Shown here: piece by piece, positions 1 through 7,396 of the stretch
How the letters are laid out: every line of letters begins with the position of its first letter
How positions within the stretch are numbered: the first letter of the stretch is position 1
Origin: an uncultured Porphyromonadaceae bacterium
GTDB lineage: Bacteria > Bacteroidota > Bacteroidia > Bacteroidales > Muribaculaceae
Reading direction: 5' to 3'
DNA: 19,144 bases
Assembly: GCA_900548875.1 (NCBI GenBank)
Contig: URMA01000057.1
Location: 1-19,144 of the forward strand
The notes under the pieces: generated by a model
Told to the model about the DNA's origin: nothing
The model's database searches: none
Seen by the model: only the letters and a program-made list of their open reading frames with translations
Position numbers and translations under genes: made by a program

Positions 1-41
1 TTGTAATCTCGGGGTCGTTGGTTCGAATCCGACAAGAGGCT
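1..41 (+). tRNA. tRNA-Thr(TGT), 3' part only
   Basis: The window opens inside the anticodon loop. Anticodon TGT is at 2-4, followed by AA and the 3' anticodon stem TCTCG (7-11), variable loop 12-16, T arm GTTGG/TTCGAAT/CCGAC (17-33), the 3' acceptor strand AAGAGGC (34-40) and discriminator T41. CCA is not encoded, as is usual in Bacteroidetes. The 5' half lies outside the window. The TTCGAAT loop and the fully paired T stem make the call secure; the Thr identity rests on the anticodon alone. Confidence 0.93.
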
Positions 42-45
42 CAAG

Positions 46-77
46 AAAGCAACCGGAAAAGGTTGCTTTTTTTGTTT
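46..77 (+). terminator. Rho-independent terminator of tRNA-Thr
   Basis: The stem AAAGCAACC (46-54) pairs with GGTTGCTTT (61-69) around a 6-nt loop and runs into a T-rich tract. It sits five bases after the tRNA 3' end, so it most likely ends the tRNA transcript. Confidence 0.85.
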
Positions 78-164
78 TATACCCCTGCGGATTTCCACCG
101 ATGAAACTTGCACATCGGGAATCCAACGGCTAACTTTACCGGCAATCACAACTCCCGCCTATCT

Positions 165-1097
165 ATGTTTGAAAAGATTTTCGCAGCACCCTTGCAAGGC
201 TATACGGAAACGGCCTGGCGCAATGCCCACCATAATGCTTTCGGTGGCATCGATGCCTATTATACGCCTTTCGTCCGTTTGGAAAAAGGAGAAATCCGCA
301 ACAAGGACCGCCGCGAAACCCATCCGGCATCCGACACTACCGGCTGCCTTGTTCCGCAAATACTGGCTTCGGAACCTGACGAAATCCGACGGCTCACCGA
401 CTACCTTAGCGGACTGGGCTACAGCGAGATTGACATCAACTGGGGATGTCCGTTTCCGCCTGTCGCACTGAAAGGCAAGGGATCAGGCATCCTGTCACAT
501 CCGGATAAAGTCGAAACACTTGTAACTGAAATGCAAAATTACGCGGATATCCGCTTTACGGCAAAAATGCGGTTGGGTTGGCAGTCGGCCGACGAATGGC
601 AACAGCTCTTGCCCATTCTGAACGACTCTCCCCTACAGCACATCACGCTGCACCCGCGCATCGGAAAACAACAATATAAAGGCATCGTCGACTTGGATAT
701 GTTCCAACAGTTCTACGACGAATGCCGGCTGCCGCTTGTCTACAACGGTGACCTTTGCACCCTTGAGGACATACGCCAACTCCACGTCCGTTTTCCAAAA
801 CTGAAAGGCATCATGCTCGGACGCGGACTGCTTGCCAATCCAGCTTTGGCACTCGAATGCCGCAACGACCGGCCGATGGACAACCGGAAATTGCTGAACC
901 GTACCACTGACATGCTCCGACAAATCTGCGCATATTACAGCCAAACCATTGAAGGCGGCGATGCCCAGCTCCTGCAAAAACTGAGAACCGTATGGGAATA
1001 CCTTTTCCCCGACCTCGACAAAAAGCTCCGCAAAGCCATCCTCAAAGCCTCTACCCTCACCGCCTACGACACCGCCGTCGCTACGGCATTGAAATAA
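165..1097 (+). CDS. tRNA-dihydrouridine synthase (Dus family)
   Basis: An FMN-dependent enzyme that reduces uridine to dihydrouridine in the D loop of tRNAs, in the cytoplasm. With the ATG at 165 it has 310 residues and begins with the typical first TIM-barrel strand (APLQGYT, residues 8-14). The catalytic cysteine motif NWGCP is at 92-96 (Cys95 is the expected proton donor). A conserved lysine strand (TAKMRLGW) lies near 133-140, the LHPR histidine at 163, YNGD at 193-196, and a GIMLGRGLLANPAL FMN-phosphate-type segment near 215-228. The C-terminal helical domain is present. An in-frame TTG at 108 would add 19 residues, but they do not fit the family, so ATG 165 is preferred; no Shine-Dalgarno is visible. 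The gene stands alone between tRNA-Thr and a convergent gene. Family membership is firm; the exact Dus subclass is not resolved. Confidence 0.93.
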   Translation: MFEKIFAAPLQGYTETAWRNAHHNAFGGIDAYYTPFVRLEKGEIRNKDRRETHPASDTTGCLVPQILASEPDEIRRLTDYLSGLGYSEIDINWGCPFPPVALKGKGSGILSHPDKVETLVTEMQNYADIRFTAKMRLGWQSADEWQQLLPILNDSPLQHITLHPRIGKQQYKGIVDLDMFQQFYDECRLPLVYNGDLCTLEDIRQLHVRFPKLKGIMLGRGLLANPALALECRNDRPMDNRKLLNRTTDMLRQICAYYSQTIEGGDAQLLQKLRTVWEYLFPDLDKKLRKAILKASTLTAYDTAVATALK

Positions 1098-1130
1098 AAA
1101 ACGCTCCCGACGAATCATCGCCGAGAGCGT
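1095..1130 (-). terminator. Terminator of the T9SS cargo gene
   Basis: The outer stem ACGCTC (1101-1106) pairs with GAGCGT (1125-1130), and an inner CG-rich stem has one mismatch. Read on the minus strand it is followed by TTTTTTATTT, the arrangement of an intrinsic terminator for the gene ending at 1157. On the plus strand the downstream T tract is poor, so it would act on dus transcripts only weakly. Confidence 0.8.
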
Positions 1131-1156
1131 CTATAATATACAGGGAATTAATCTTG

Positions 1157-3037
1157 TTATAAAACAACCTTAAATACTTCCTTTCCTAATTTAACGATAT
1201 ATACGCCTTTCGCAGCCAATTCATGCATTTGAATGCCACTATTCAGTTTTGCCGAATAAACAAGCTGTCCGCCCAACGAATAAACGGCCACTTGTTCCGG
1301 CTGGCTGACTTCAAATACCAAGGACATTCCGCTTGTATAGACCTTATTGCCAGTTGTAAGAGCTTCTATGCTTGAATTCATCTGCACATCAACCAACTCT
1401 GAATATTCAGAATAGACAGTCGGCCCCCAAATGCCTTCTTCATCCAATGACCACGACCAGGCAGCAACAGCATATTGATAAACATTGTCCGCCGTCAGCT
1501 GCAAACCGTCAAAGCGATAGCTTGTCAAGTCTCCACCTTCCAATTCGACACTTCCTACAGAAGTCGTACAAACATCTCCGGCTTTCAATTGTTGCGAAAC
1601 ATAAATATCGTCAATCAACAATTGACCGCTTCCAGAAAATGTAATGACAAAATGAGTGGATTTTGAGCCATTTTCAAATGACACTACTCCCGACTGCATG
1701 CCATCATCCTCCAACACAAACGACTGGCGCACATATTCTTCGCCATTATAGCTGTCAACATACACCTCATCGCCCTTCTTGCCGTACACATTCAATTTCA
1801 CAGAATAGTGTCCATTACCAAGCGACAAGTCCATATCCGGAGAAGTCAATATGCCAAAATCCCCATAATCCTTCCAGTAATTGTCCAAACCAATCATACC
1901 TTTTACCGTACAACCCTGATTAATGAGCCAACCCGGCATCTTGGCATAATCGTTTAGATCCGTATCATAAAACATTAAAGGCCAATCCAGCGTTCCATCC
2001 TCTATTTTCTCAAAATCCTCATGCAACAATTCATAATCCTCGTCACCTTGAGCCGTATGCTTCAAAAACAGACGGACCAAATAGCCTTGCGCACGATATA
2101 CAGGACTCCAGTTGGCAGTAAAACCTGTAGCCGATACGTCTGTGGCAGGAAGCACATCAGGAATTTCCATAGATGTAATTGGGACAAACACTTCAATCGG
2201 TTCTGATTCGACAGATGTATACTTATCATTTTTTGCCTTAACACAATAATAGTATTTACCACCTTTCACTGTTCCCTCTACAGTCAGGAAATTATCTGTA
2301 GTTTCCTTGTTTTCGAGCAAATAAACACGATTATCGCCGTCCAGACTATAGACAGAGACGAGATAGCTTGTTGCTGTAAACACCTTGTCCCATTGTGCCG
2401 TAAAATGTGTAAAATCAACGTCTCGGGGAGCATGGGCTATTGGTGCAGAAATTCCATATACATCCTGTTCAATGGAACAGTCGTCAAAGAACCACTCATC
2501 TGATTCCGAAGAAAGCTGAACACATGCCACTTGATTACCGAACATGTTATGCTGGAAAGTCATTTCATATTCAGCCCACTCATCAGTAATTGTTACCGTC
2601 TGACGCGTATAGTAGTTTGAGCTCCACTTGTCATACAAGAACCCATGTACAACGGCAGTACTTCCGTCAACCGCTTTTGCCTTAAAACGCAAAACAAAGT
2701 TTCCGTCATCCAAGCGCACATCTGTCAAAGGTGTCATAATGTACCCTGAACCCTCATACGTATAGCCGTAGTCATCTTCAAACATACACGGACGCAAAGC
2801 TATCGCACCACCCGCCTGATGCACACCACGACCATACCATTGTATTCCGTGTGTATATTCCACCGGAATTGTGCCATTCATTAAAGAAACTTCCTCAGCT
2901 TCCGGCTCATTTTCACTTCCGGATGTCATCAAGGAAAAATCTTCACTAACTAAAGTCATCAATTCACCCTTAACCGTTGCCTTCAACTGAAACAGTCCAA
3001 CACAGACAAGGGCAATCAGAACAAGTACTTTTTTCAT
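1157..3037 (-). CDS. Secreted multidomain protein with T9SS C-terminal sorting domain (jelly-roll and FnIII modules)
   Basis: A 626-residue exported protein. Residues 1-20 form a signal peptide (KK then a hydrophobic core). A jelly-roll-like module spans about 28-190 and ends EWFFDDCSIEQ. An FnIII module follows at about 198-285 (TAQWDKV, YLVSVYS, YYYCVKAKN). A second FnIII starts near 290 (TGFTANWSPV, YLVRLF) and resumes near 500-550, with a second jelly roll (about 333-480, starting LLHEDFEK and ending LLIDDIYVS) inserted between its halves. Residues 555-626 are a type A T9SS sorting domain: VAVYSLGGQLVYS, then GVYIVKLGKEVFKVVL at the end. The family places such proteins on the cell surface or in the medium after passage through the Por system. 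No catalytic motif is recognised; an adhesin or binding role is inference. The gene has its own promoter and terminator and is monocistronic. Confidence 0.85.
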   Translation of the reverse strand: MKKVLVLIALVCVGLFQLKATVKGELMTLVSEDFSLMTSGSENEPEAEEVSLMNGTIPVEYTHGIQWYGRGVHQAGGAIALRPCMFEDDYGYTYEGSGYIMTPLTDVRLDDGNFVLRFKAKAVDGSTAVVHGFLYDKWSSNYYTRQTVTITDEWAEYEMTFQHNMFGNQVACVQLSSESDEWFFDDCSIEQDVYGISAPIAHAPRDVDFTHFTAQWDKVFTATSYLVSVYSLDGDNRVYLLENKETTDNFLTVEGTVKGGKYYYCVKAKNDKYTSVESEPIEVFVPITSMEIPDVLPATDVSATGFTANWSPVYRAQGYLVRLFLKHTAQGDEDYELLHEDFEKIEDGTLDWPLMFYDTDLNDYAKMPGWLINQGCTVKGMIGLDNYWKDYGDFGILTSPDMDLSLGNGHYSVKLNVYGKKGDEVYVDSYNGEEYVRQSFVLEDDGMQSGVVSFENGSKSTHFVITFSGSGQLLIDDIYVSQQLKAGDVCTTSVGSVELEGGDLTSYRFDGLQLTADNVYQYAVAAWSWSLDEEGIWGPTVYSEYSELVDVQMNSSIEALTTGNKVYTSGMSLVFEVSQPEQVAVYSLGGQLVYSAKLNSGIQMHELAAKGVYIVKLGKEVFKVVL

Positions 3038-3126
3038 CGTATACTTCTTATTTTTAATAAATTATATAATAAATACAAGGCAGCAAAAAGTTCTACTATT
3101 TCAACATTTATTAATCAGTTCGTAAA

Positions 3127-3157
3127 CAAATATTAACTGGCAGCGACTGAATGCAAA
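3127..3157 (-). promoter_or_regulatory. Bacteroidales-type promoter of the T9SS cargo gene
   Basis: On the minus strand TTTG (3157-3154) is followed by 19 nt and AATATTTG (3134-3127), a one-mismatch fit to TAnnTTTG. Transcription would start near 3120 and give a leader of roughly 80 nt that is A/T rich. The -33 element overlaps the T tract of the tRNA-Arg terminator. Confidence 0.6.
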
Positions 3158-3192
3158 TAAAAAACCGAAGCAATTCAACTGCTACGGCTTTG
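3157..3192 (-). terminator. Rho-independent terminator of tRNA-Arg
   Basis: Read on the minus strand, AAAGCCGTAGCA pairs with TGCTTCGGTTTT with one T-T mismatch and one G-U pair, and a T-rich tract follows. It starts one base after the tRNA discriminator base. Confidence 0.85.
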
Positions 3193-3264
3193 TACCTCCG
3201 CCGAGAATCGAACTCGGATCTAAAGTTTAGGAAACTTCTATTCTATCCGTTGAACTACAGAGGC
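3193..3264 (-). tRNA. tRNA-Arg(CCT)
   Basis: A complete 72-nt cloverleaf on the minus strand. The acceptor GCCTCTG pairs with CGGAGGT (G1-U72 and T6-G67 are wobble pairs). It has D stem GTTC/GAAT, anticodon stem GAAGT/ACTTT around the loop TTCCTAA with anticodon CCT (plus-strand 3229-3231), a 4-nt variable loop, T arm CCGAG/TTCGATT/CTCGG and discriminator A. CCA is not encoded. It reads the rare arginine codon AGG. Confidence 0.95.
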
Positions 3265-3315
3265 GAATTATTTTTCCAAAGCGACATTCTCCATGTGGAA
3301 CGGCTTTTGGAGTCA

Positions 3316-3347
3316 CAAAGATAGTGTTTTCTGTCTGCTTACACAAA
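3316..3347 (-). promoter_or_regulatory. Promoter of tRNA-Arg
   Basis: On the minus strand TTTG (3347-3344), a 20-nt spacer and TATCTTTG (3323-3316) form an exact TTTG / TAnnTTTG pair. It lies about 50 nt upstream of the tRNA and just after the rsmD stop codon, so the tRNA is transcribed independently of rsmD. Confidence 0.75.
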
Positions 3348-3357
3348 ATTTGGCGGA

Positions 3358-3927
3358 CTATTTCTCTTCCGGCACTTCCTGCTGATTCTCGGGTTCAATC
3401 TCAAAAATCGAGAAATTGACACTGCCATAAACGCGGTGTTCGGAGAAATGAGGCAGCGACGAGAAGTCGTAGTTCTTCGAATGTTCGATGATAAACAGGG
3501 AGCCTTCCTTCAACATCCCGGAATTCAGCACCAGCTCGGGAATCTCGCCGAATCGGGGCAAATCGTAGGGAGGATCGGCAAAAATGATGTCATACTGCGC
3601 ACGCGAAGCCTCGATGAACTTGAACACGTCGCCTTTGATAAGGGTCAGGTTCTTCTCGTTCAACTGCTGCGCCACCTTGCGGATAAAGTTGTATTGCGTA
3701 GCACTTTTTTCAACAGCTGTCACCGCCGCACATCCGCGCGACAGAAACTCAAAACTGATGGCTCCGGTCCCGGAAAAAAGGTCGAGCGCATGCAGGCCTT
3801 CGAAATCCAGCCTATTTTCAAGCACATTGAAAATGTTCTCGCGCGCAAAATCGGTTGTCGGACGCGCAGTTATATTTTTCGGCACGTCGAAACGGCGACG
3901 GCCGTATTTACCTCGGATTATTCGCAT
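3358..3927 (-). CDS. rsmD: 16S rRNA (guanine(966)-N2)-methyltransferase RsmD
   Basis: An SAM-dependent enzyme that methylates G966 of 16S rRNA on the assembled small subunit. The 189 residues match the usual length. The N terminus MRIIRGKYGRR and the RPTTDFARENIFN segment (22-34) are family hallmarks. The SAM-binding motif I is DLFSGTGAISFEFLSRG (49-65), an acidic residue follows at VEKS (72-75), and the catalytic DPPY motif is at 118-121. Its start overlaps the 3' end of the upstream DUF3822 gene by 10 nt (3918-3927), implying translational coupling. The last 15 residues are rich in E and Q and look like a disordered tail. Confidence 0.95.
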   Translation of the reverse strand: MRIIRGKYGRRRFDVPKNITARPTTDFARENIFNVLENRLDFEGLHALDLFSGTGAISFEFLSRGCAAVTAVEKSATQYNFIRKVAQQLNEKNLTLIKGDVFKFIEASRAQYDIIFADPPYDLPRFGEIPELVLNSGMLKEGSLFIIEHSKNYDFSSLPHFSEHRVYGSVNFSIFEIEPENQQEVPEEK

Positions 3928-4754
3928 AACGGCAATACAATTAAATCAAACGGAGCCACCATCGCATCCTTCCCCAAGCGCAACAGTTGAGCCGGGAAAA
4001 TGAGCTGGATGACATTGGCTATGTATTCACGCAATTTCGGAAGCAACTGCTTGCGCACTTCCTTGTCGCCTACAATGTGCAGTTCATGCTTCAGCGGGTC
4101 AAGCCCGTTCTGCTTCCAGGCGTTCATGAGGAAATAGAAGGCATCGTCAACTGTCTTGTAGGCAAAATAGTTGGCACACACCACCTTACGGTTTTTCATC
4201 ACCACCACTTCCGCCTTGCCCTCGTTCAGAAACACATACATCTTCGAATTGCCATAATTGTCTTTGCTGCGGAAATACTTGACAATCGGAGTAAGAAAAT
4301 GATTGACAGGAGGATTATAGAACGTGCGGCGCAAAAACGCCTCTACTGCCGCATCTACACCATAGACCACCGACAGACCGGCATCGGCAATGCGGTCGAC
4401 CAACACGGTTTCACCGCTTTCCGGATAAAGGAAACGGAAATAGCGTTCACACTCCTGCTGATTTCCCTCGCAGGAGAATTCATCGGGAACCAGAACAAAA
4501 TGCGACGACTCCACCAAAAACTGCACACGCTCATACTGCAACAGGAAAAAGTTGTTGTCGTAAACGGCTGCTTCCAGTTCTTTCAGATAATTGTTCGTCG
4601 TATTCGGATAATTAATTGTCCCGTAAATCAACGAATTGTCCTCCAATCGGCTGTAAAGCGCATACTGCAAACGCTTGTCAGACAGACGCACGGAAAGCGA
4701 CCACACCTCGGGGTGCAGTATTTCTATCTTTCTTTCTTCGTTTCCGTCTGCCAT
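3918..4754 (-). CDS. DUF3822 family protein
   Basis: A 278-residue cytoplasmic protein without signal peptide or membrane segment. It resembles the Bacteroidetes DUF3822 family, typically found directly upstream of rsmD, which is its arrangement here (10-nt overlap). Visible features are an N-terminal beta-rich part (VWSLSVRLSDKRLQYALYS), a long middle region, and a second half with MYVFLNEGKAEVVVMKNRKVVCANYFAY and HELHIVGDKEVRKQLLPKLREYI. Two similar halves of alternating strands and helices suggest an actin/RNase-H-like (ASKHA) fold, but no nucleotide-binding motif is evident and this is inference. Its function is unknown; genomic pairing hints at a link to ribosome assembly or to the neighbouring enzyme. 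Confidence 0.8.
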   Translation of the reverse strand: MADGNEERKIEILHPEVWSLSVRLSDKRLQYALYSRLEDNSLIYGTINYPNTTNNYLKELEAAVYDNNFFLLQYERVQFLVESSHFVLVPDEFSCEGNQQECERYFRFLYPESGETVLVDRIADAGLSVVYGVDAAVEAFLRRTFYNPPVNHFLTPIVKYFRSKDNYGNSKMYVFLNEGKAEVVVMKNRKVVCANYFAYKTVDDAFYFLMNAWKQNGLDPLKHELHIVGDKEVRKQLLPKLREYIANVIQLIFPAQLLRLGKDAMVAPFDLIVLPLCE

Positions 4755-4779
4755 TGTTCCGACTTTTTTGGTTTAAGCA

Positions 4780-4787
4780 CAAAGTTA
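4780..4787 (-). promoter_or_regulatory. Putative -7 element of the DUF3822-rsmD operon
   Basis: TAACTTTG on the minus strand (4787-4780) matches TAnnTTTG exactly, 25 nt upstream of the DUF3822 ATG. No good TTTG is seen 19-20 nt further upstream, so the call rests on the -7 box alone. Confidence 0.5.
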
Positions 4788-4840
4788 CAAATAAATTATA
4801 AAATTCAGCCCATCGTCCCCCAATTTTGCACCGTCATGAA

Positions 4841-7297
4841 TTATGGCAGGTCCATTTTGAACGACAGCATCAAGCCGCGCGGAATGTTGAGCGTCAACGG
4901 GAAACGGTCGGAAATATAATCGGCATAGTCATAGGGGATAAAGCAATATTCATGCAGTTCCACGCCGAAATCCACCAGATTATAGCCGTAGAGCTGCACC
5001 TCAAACGGATATTTATGGGCGATTTTTCCTCGATAAGTGGCCTTTACATCAACATTATAGAAAGCATCTTCCCGACAACCGAAATCGCCGTCCATAGGAT
5101 TGATGCCACGGGTGTCGCGCCGCCACATGGCCAACTGCGTGTTGCCGGCGGCATCGGTCAGGGTTCGCGTTTCGAAATGAGAGAACGGCTGGCCGTCCTT
5201 GAATTTCACAAAGGCACTGACACTGAAATTGTCCGTAATGTTATAGGACACCACCATTTTCGCGACATAGGCACGGTCCTGGTCATAACGTCCGATAAGT
5301 TTCGGCATATTGTTCGGAGTTGCCGCCATTTCCGTCAGTACGCCTATATCGTTGTGCATCGGACCGTTGGCGAGCGACGACGCACCGGCTGCCATGAACG
5401 ACTGCCACGAAATCGAAAAATAGAACTTGCGGTTTTCGTATTCGTATTTTATCAGCGACGACATGTAATAAGGCGAATTTGTCAGGAAATTGAGCGGACT
5501 GTCAGTATCCATCAGCGCCGTCGGGAAATTGCCTACTTCATACTGCAACGGACTGCCGCCATTCAGAAAATAGGCAGCATCGGCTTCTGGAGTGTCACCG
5601 GCGACATAGTGTCCTACCGCGCCACTGTTTTTCAACGATGTCCACCACACGTTGACGTATTTTTTAAACGTATTCTGGAACGAAATTTTATGCCCTCCAA
5701 AACGGAAATACAGCGGAATGTCTATGGTGTAGTAAGCCTGCTGGCGAAGACCTTTGGCTGCCGAGTGCGAACTGCCGCCCGTCGAAGCCAGGTAGCCGGT
5801 CCGTTCATTGTCCTGAAAGGCATTGTCGCCGTTCAGATCCTGCCAGTAGCTGATGTCGCCCGACAGATAATCGTCGGAGAAGAAAGTTATGTTTTCCCAC
5901 ATGTATGCCACACGGTTTCGTGCCGCATTCACCTGCATCTGGAACCATGAACAGGGACGGATATCAAATCCGGCACGGAACTGCCAGTTCGGACGCACCA
6001 TCGTCTTGCCCTTCACCAACATACCGTCGAGCGTAACATCAAGACCGGCACGGAAATTAACCGCCTTGCCCAATCGCTTTTCGGCACTCAGTCCGGCCGT
6101 ATTTTCCAACAGGCCGCTCCAAAAAGAGTTACTTTTCCAGTCGTAAACATAGAGCGAGCGGAAAGGCTGGTCAATCATCTTCATATAGACAGGATTGCTG
6201 AATTCGCGCGAAGCCGTCGAAAAACGGAGTGCCGAATTGTAACCGTCGAAACGGAAATCAAGCCAGTCGGTCAGCTTGCGTTCATAATTGACGGCATACG
6301 ACAGTTCCGACATGTTGCCGTCGGGATACCACGGTTCGTAGCCTTCACCGTCCTGGTCTATCAGATTACGCGAAAAATCGAGGTCATTGTGGCGGATACG
6401 GTTGGTGGCAAACGTCAACCCAGAAGTATAGCGGTGGCGTTCTGTCTGCTTCTTGCCATAAACCGAAAGCGAATAGGAATTGTTGCGCGCCGTCTCGTCG
6501 TAGTCGTAGTAGTTTTCTGAATAAAGATTGTCGCGCTGTGCAATGTTCAGCATATAGTTCCAGCCGTCGAACAGGCAGTTCGAACGTATTGGCAGCTCAC
6601 CCCGCAGGTTCATGCGGAAATAACTTTCCGGATATTCGCTGTCGATGCCCTCCTCGTTAAAATTCACATGAGTGCGGCTTCCATAGTCCAGATAGAGCTG
6701 CTGCATGTATTTACGGTCGCCGGGAGGAATGCCGTAGTTCAGTTTCACTATGCCTGAAGCCTGCGTATGGTCGCGGTATTCAATCGGCACATAAAGCCGT
6801 TGCGTGGCAGTTTCCGATACCAGTTGCAAAAACGACTCGGCAAAGGGCGTGATTCCGCCGAGATTGCCGACGTTGAACGTAGCCGACACCGAATTGTCGA
6901 CCACCGTGTCGCGGGTAAAATTAATGCGTGAACCGAAGTAGTCGATATCCAGACTATATTCCGTCATGTCAGGCTGCACCAGCGACGAGCCGACAAAGAA
7001 ACGGCTGTCAGTGCGGAAACCGTCCAGATAATATTTGTTCCAACGGAAGGAATTGCCGTCCACGGAGAACATTAGACGGTCGGGCTGATTGTAGTTTCCG
7101 GCTGTTTCCAGCTGATAGGTCACCCGGTCGTCGATATTGTCGAGATAATGCACAAAATCACCGCCATGATAAAACTTGCGGAACATTTCACTGCTTTTAT
7201 GCCCCACGCCATAATCAGGCAGAGAATCTACCGCCTCCTGCGCCTGCGAAACCGCCAAGCCCAAAAGACAAGCCAAGAAAAGGATGCTTTTCTTCAT
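4841..7297 (-). CDS. TonB-dependent-receptor-like outer-membrane beta-barrel protein
   Basis: An 818-residue outer-membrane protein. Residues 1-19 are a signal peptide ending SQA/Q. Mature residues 40-190 resemble a reduced receptor plug (MFSVDGNSFRWNKYYLDGFRTDSRF, then GNLGGITPFAESFLQLV), and 200-818 are alternating amphipathic strands rich in Y, N, R and W, typical of a large barrel. DLNGDNAFQDNE at 487-498 has the D-x-N-x-D...E spacing of a calcium-binding loop, a feature common in SusC-like barrels. No carboxypeptidase-like N-terminal domain and no clear TonB box are visible, and there is no SusD partner nearby, so the ligand cannot be named. The protein ends KMDLP rather than in the usual terminal aromatic residue. 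It lies 86 nt upstream of DUF3822 on the same strand, but that gene has its own -7 box. Barrel nature is firm; transport by TonB is inference. Confidence 0.75.
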   Translation of the reverse strand: MKKSILFLACLLGLAVSQAQEAVDSLPDYGVGHKSSEMFRKFYHGGDFVHYLDNIDDRVTYQLETAGNYNQPDRLMFSVDGNSFRWNKYYLDGFRTDSRFFVGSSLVQPDMTEYSLDIDYFGSRINFTRDTVVDNSVSATFNVGNLGGITPFAESFLQLVSETATQRLYVPIEYRDHTQASGIVKLNYGIPPGDRKYMQQLYLDYGSRTHVNFNEEGIDSEYPESYFRMNLRGELPIRSNCLFDGWNYMLNIAQRDNLYSENYYDYDETARNNSYSLSVYGKKQTERHRYTSGLTFATNRIRHNDLDFSRNLIDQDGEGYEPWYPDGNMSELSYAVNYERKLTDWLDFRFDGYNSALRFSTASREFSNPVYMKMIDQPFRSLYVYDWKSNSFWSGLLENTAGLSAEKRLGKAVNFRAGLDVTLDGMLVKGKTMVRPNWQFRAGFDIRPCSWFQMQVNAARNRVAYMWENITFFSDDYLSGDISYWQDLNGDNAFQDNERTGYLASTGGSSHSAAKGLRQQAYYTIDIPLYFRFGGHKISFQNTFKKYVNVWWTSLKNSGAVGHYVAGDTPEADAAYFLNGGSPLQYEVGNFPTALMDTDSPLNFLTNSPYYMSSLIKYEYENRKFYFSISWQSFMAAGASSLANGPMHNDIGVLTEMAATPNNMPKLIGRYDQDRAYVAKMVVSYNITDNFSVSAFVKFKDGQPFSHFETRTLTDAAGNTQLAMWRRDTRGINPMDGDFGCREDAFYNVDVKATYRGKIAHKYPFEVQLYGYNLVDFGVELHEYCFIPYDYADYISDRFPLTLNIPRGLMLSFKMDLP

Positions 7298-7368
7298 ACA
7301 CCAAGTACAACTGATAAAAAATACTACGTCATAACAAATCTGCCGTAAAGGTACAGCATTTTTATGAC

Positions 7369-7392
7369 ACTTCAGGCATCCTTTTCTGAAGT
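7369..7392 (-). terminator. Hairpin after the isomerase-like gene (weak terminator candidate)
   Basis: A perfect 7-bp inverted repeat ACTTCAG/CTGAAGT with a 10-nt loop begins four bases beyond the stop codon at 7397. No T tract follows on the minus strand, so it may be a transcript-stabilising hairpin rather than an intrinsic terminator. Confidence 0.4.
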
Positions 7393-7396
7393 TTAA

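Noticed and set aside
3987..4919. 310-codon open frame on the plus strand across DUF3822
   Set aside because: Antisense to the DUF3822 gene, with histidine-rich, non-family sequence and no promoter or ribosome site.
4826..5950. Long open frame (374 codons) on the plus strand opposite the receptor-like barrel gene
   Set aside because: It is rich in H, R, I and V without any family pattern and lies wholly antisense to a gene with a signal peptide and barrel strands. It is a codon-bias shadow.
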